Positions 63,353 through 64,000 of a DNA stretch of 64,000 bases are shown piece by piece. The stretch lies in the NCBI GenBank assembly GCA_003415625.1, contig PYIU01000009.1:2480001-2544000 (forward strand), read 5' to 3'. The notes under the pieces are model-generated. The model was not told the origin of the DNA, did no database searches, and saw only the letters and a program-made list of their open reading frames with translations. The DNA comes from Aquanectria penicillioides. Its lineage: Eukaryota; Ascomycota; Sordariomycetes; Hypocreales; Nectriaceae. A program made the translations under genes and the position numbers. How positions within the stretch are numbered: the first letter of the stretch is position 1; each line of letters begins with the position of its first letter.

Positions 63353-63892
63353 GATGGTTCAGATGCTTGATCAGATGGATGTGAGGTAGATTGCGGGTGA
63401 GAGTTCAGGGCGGTAAGGTGGCACAGTGGGACACAGTGGGACGAGGCTGAGAAAGATGAGACGTGGAGTGATTGCACCATTTACTATAACCTAACCCTTC
63501 AGATGCATATTCACCAGATTCCACACAAGACACAACCATCAAATTGTATTTGCACCATCATCTAAAGGTAATGGGCAGATATGACTCGATGAGACAAGTC
63601 AAAGTGAGACAGAATCGCATGCTCCTTCAACATCATGATCCTATCTTGGTGTTGCTCCCGCTAGCGGGCTGAGTCAAGCCGGCCCAAGTCACGGGTCAAG
63701 GCCGGGTCTGGCAGAGCTCAAATACAAAACGACTTTATCCAACTCAGCTCGCACATCTCGAATTACTCGTGTCGTGTGGGGTTGCACTGCGGGGATCATG
63801 AAGATCCAACGATGATTTGTCGAGCCGAGTCACCAGCAAAGTATATATCGAGATGATGCCGCATCAATCTTTGGCACAGCACATCATTCACA
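63353..63892. other. divergent promoter region
   Basis: 540 bp. Holds a short direct repeat CACAGTGGGA (63421 and 63432); no gene seen. Confidence 0.4.
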
Positions 63893-64000
63893 ATGGCCAA
63901 GCAAGAAGTTCTCCTAGTTTTGATGCCATGGACGCCCCATCTAGACTGGATCGCCGGCCTGGAAAAGTTCAGCCCTGGCATCCAGGTGCACAACTACAAG
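63893..64000 (+). CDS. 5' end of a gene, possibly D-2-hydroxyacid dehydrogenase family
   Basis: Thirty-six codons starting MAKQEVLLVLMPWTPHLDWI before the window ends. The opening strand and LEKFSPGIQVHNYK resemble the N-termini of fungal D-isomer 2-hydroxyacid dehydrogenases, but no cofactor motif is in view. Tentative. Confidence 0.35.
   Translation, partial: MAKQEVLLVLMPWTPHLDWIAGLEKFSPGIQVHNYK

Noticed and set aside
62264..63370. 368-codon frame opposite the CAX exchanger
   Set aside because: Mirrors the sense gene exactly and lacks any motif; the sense strand has clear membrane helices and splice sites.

Overview
The window is nuclear DNA of a filamentous ascomycete, most likely Sordariomycetes and probably Hypocreales. 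The signs are about 40 genes in 64 kb, introns mostly of 40-60 nt with GT..AG ends and a CTAAC-like branch site, fungus-specific families (Zn2Cys6 regulators, LaeA-like methyltransferase, DUF3425 bZIP, But2 domain, STAND-type N-terminal domains), and no bacterial operon structure. Exon joins were worked out by eye from frame, splice sites and family conservation.

Left part (1-24 kb) is an accessory region. It has three MFS transporters, a bZIP, three Zn2Cys6 regulators, a LaeA-like methyltransferase, a BAHD acyltransferase, an SDR, and two proteins resembling parts of fungal NLR/STAND receptors (3.3-5.8 and 15-17 kb). The stretch from about 8.9 to 24 kb looks like a tailoring-plus-export cluster without a PKS, NRPS or terpene backbone enzyme in view. 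A divergent regulator/efflux-pump promoter (12.7-13.0 kb) carries repeated CCTCCG elements. The promoter of the 7.0 kb transporter carries three evenly spaced palindromes and many GATA sites.

Middle part (24-34 kb): ADE13 (adenylosuccinate lyase), an RhlG-like SDR, a long gene-poor stretch with diverged repeats and a 30-bp poly(A), a secreted But2-domain protein, then a broken GH28 pectinase fragment facing a damaged GH78 alpha-L-rhamnosidase. This looks like a decaying rhamnogalacturonan-degradation pair.

Core part (34-52 kb) is housekeeping: sterol/diacylglycerol O-acyltransferase, HSP90, a flavin-reductase-like protein, mitochondrial ribosomal protein bL31m, Vps5, TAF5, Med11, a Ytp1-like membrane protein and a small basic nucleolar-type protein.

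Right part (52-64 kb) is mixed: an acidic SIM-containing protein, a C2H2 protein with an in-frame stop, an intron-bearing tRNA-Glu and a decayed copy, a cupin, a secreted Hsp70-like protein, a DUF829 hydrolase, a Zn2Cys6 regulator, an aldo/keto reductase, a divergent CAX exchanger, and the start of a gene cut by the window end.

A cross-cutting observation: at least eight reading frames, including those of TAF5, VPS5 and bL31m, are broken in a way that one extra base repairs, nearly always inside a short homopolymer. This points to homopolymer undercalls in the assembly rather than biology, and it should be borne in mind when reading the pseudogene calls. The stop codons in the GH78 and C2H2 genes are not of that type.
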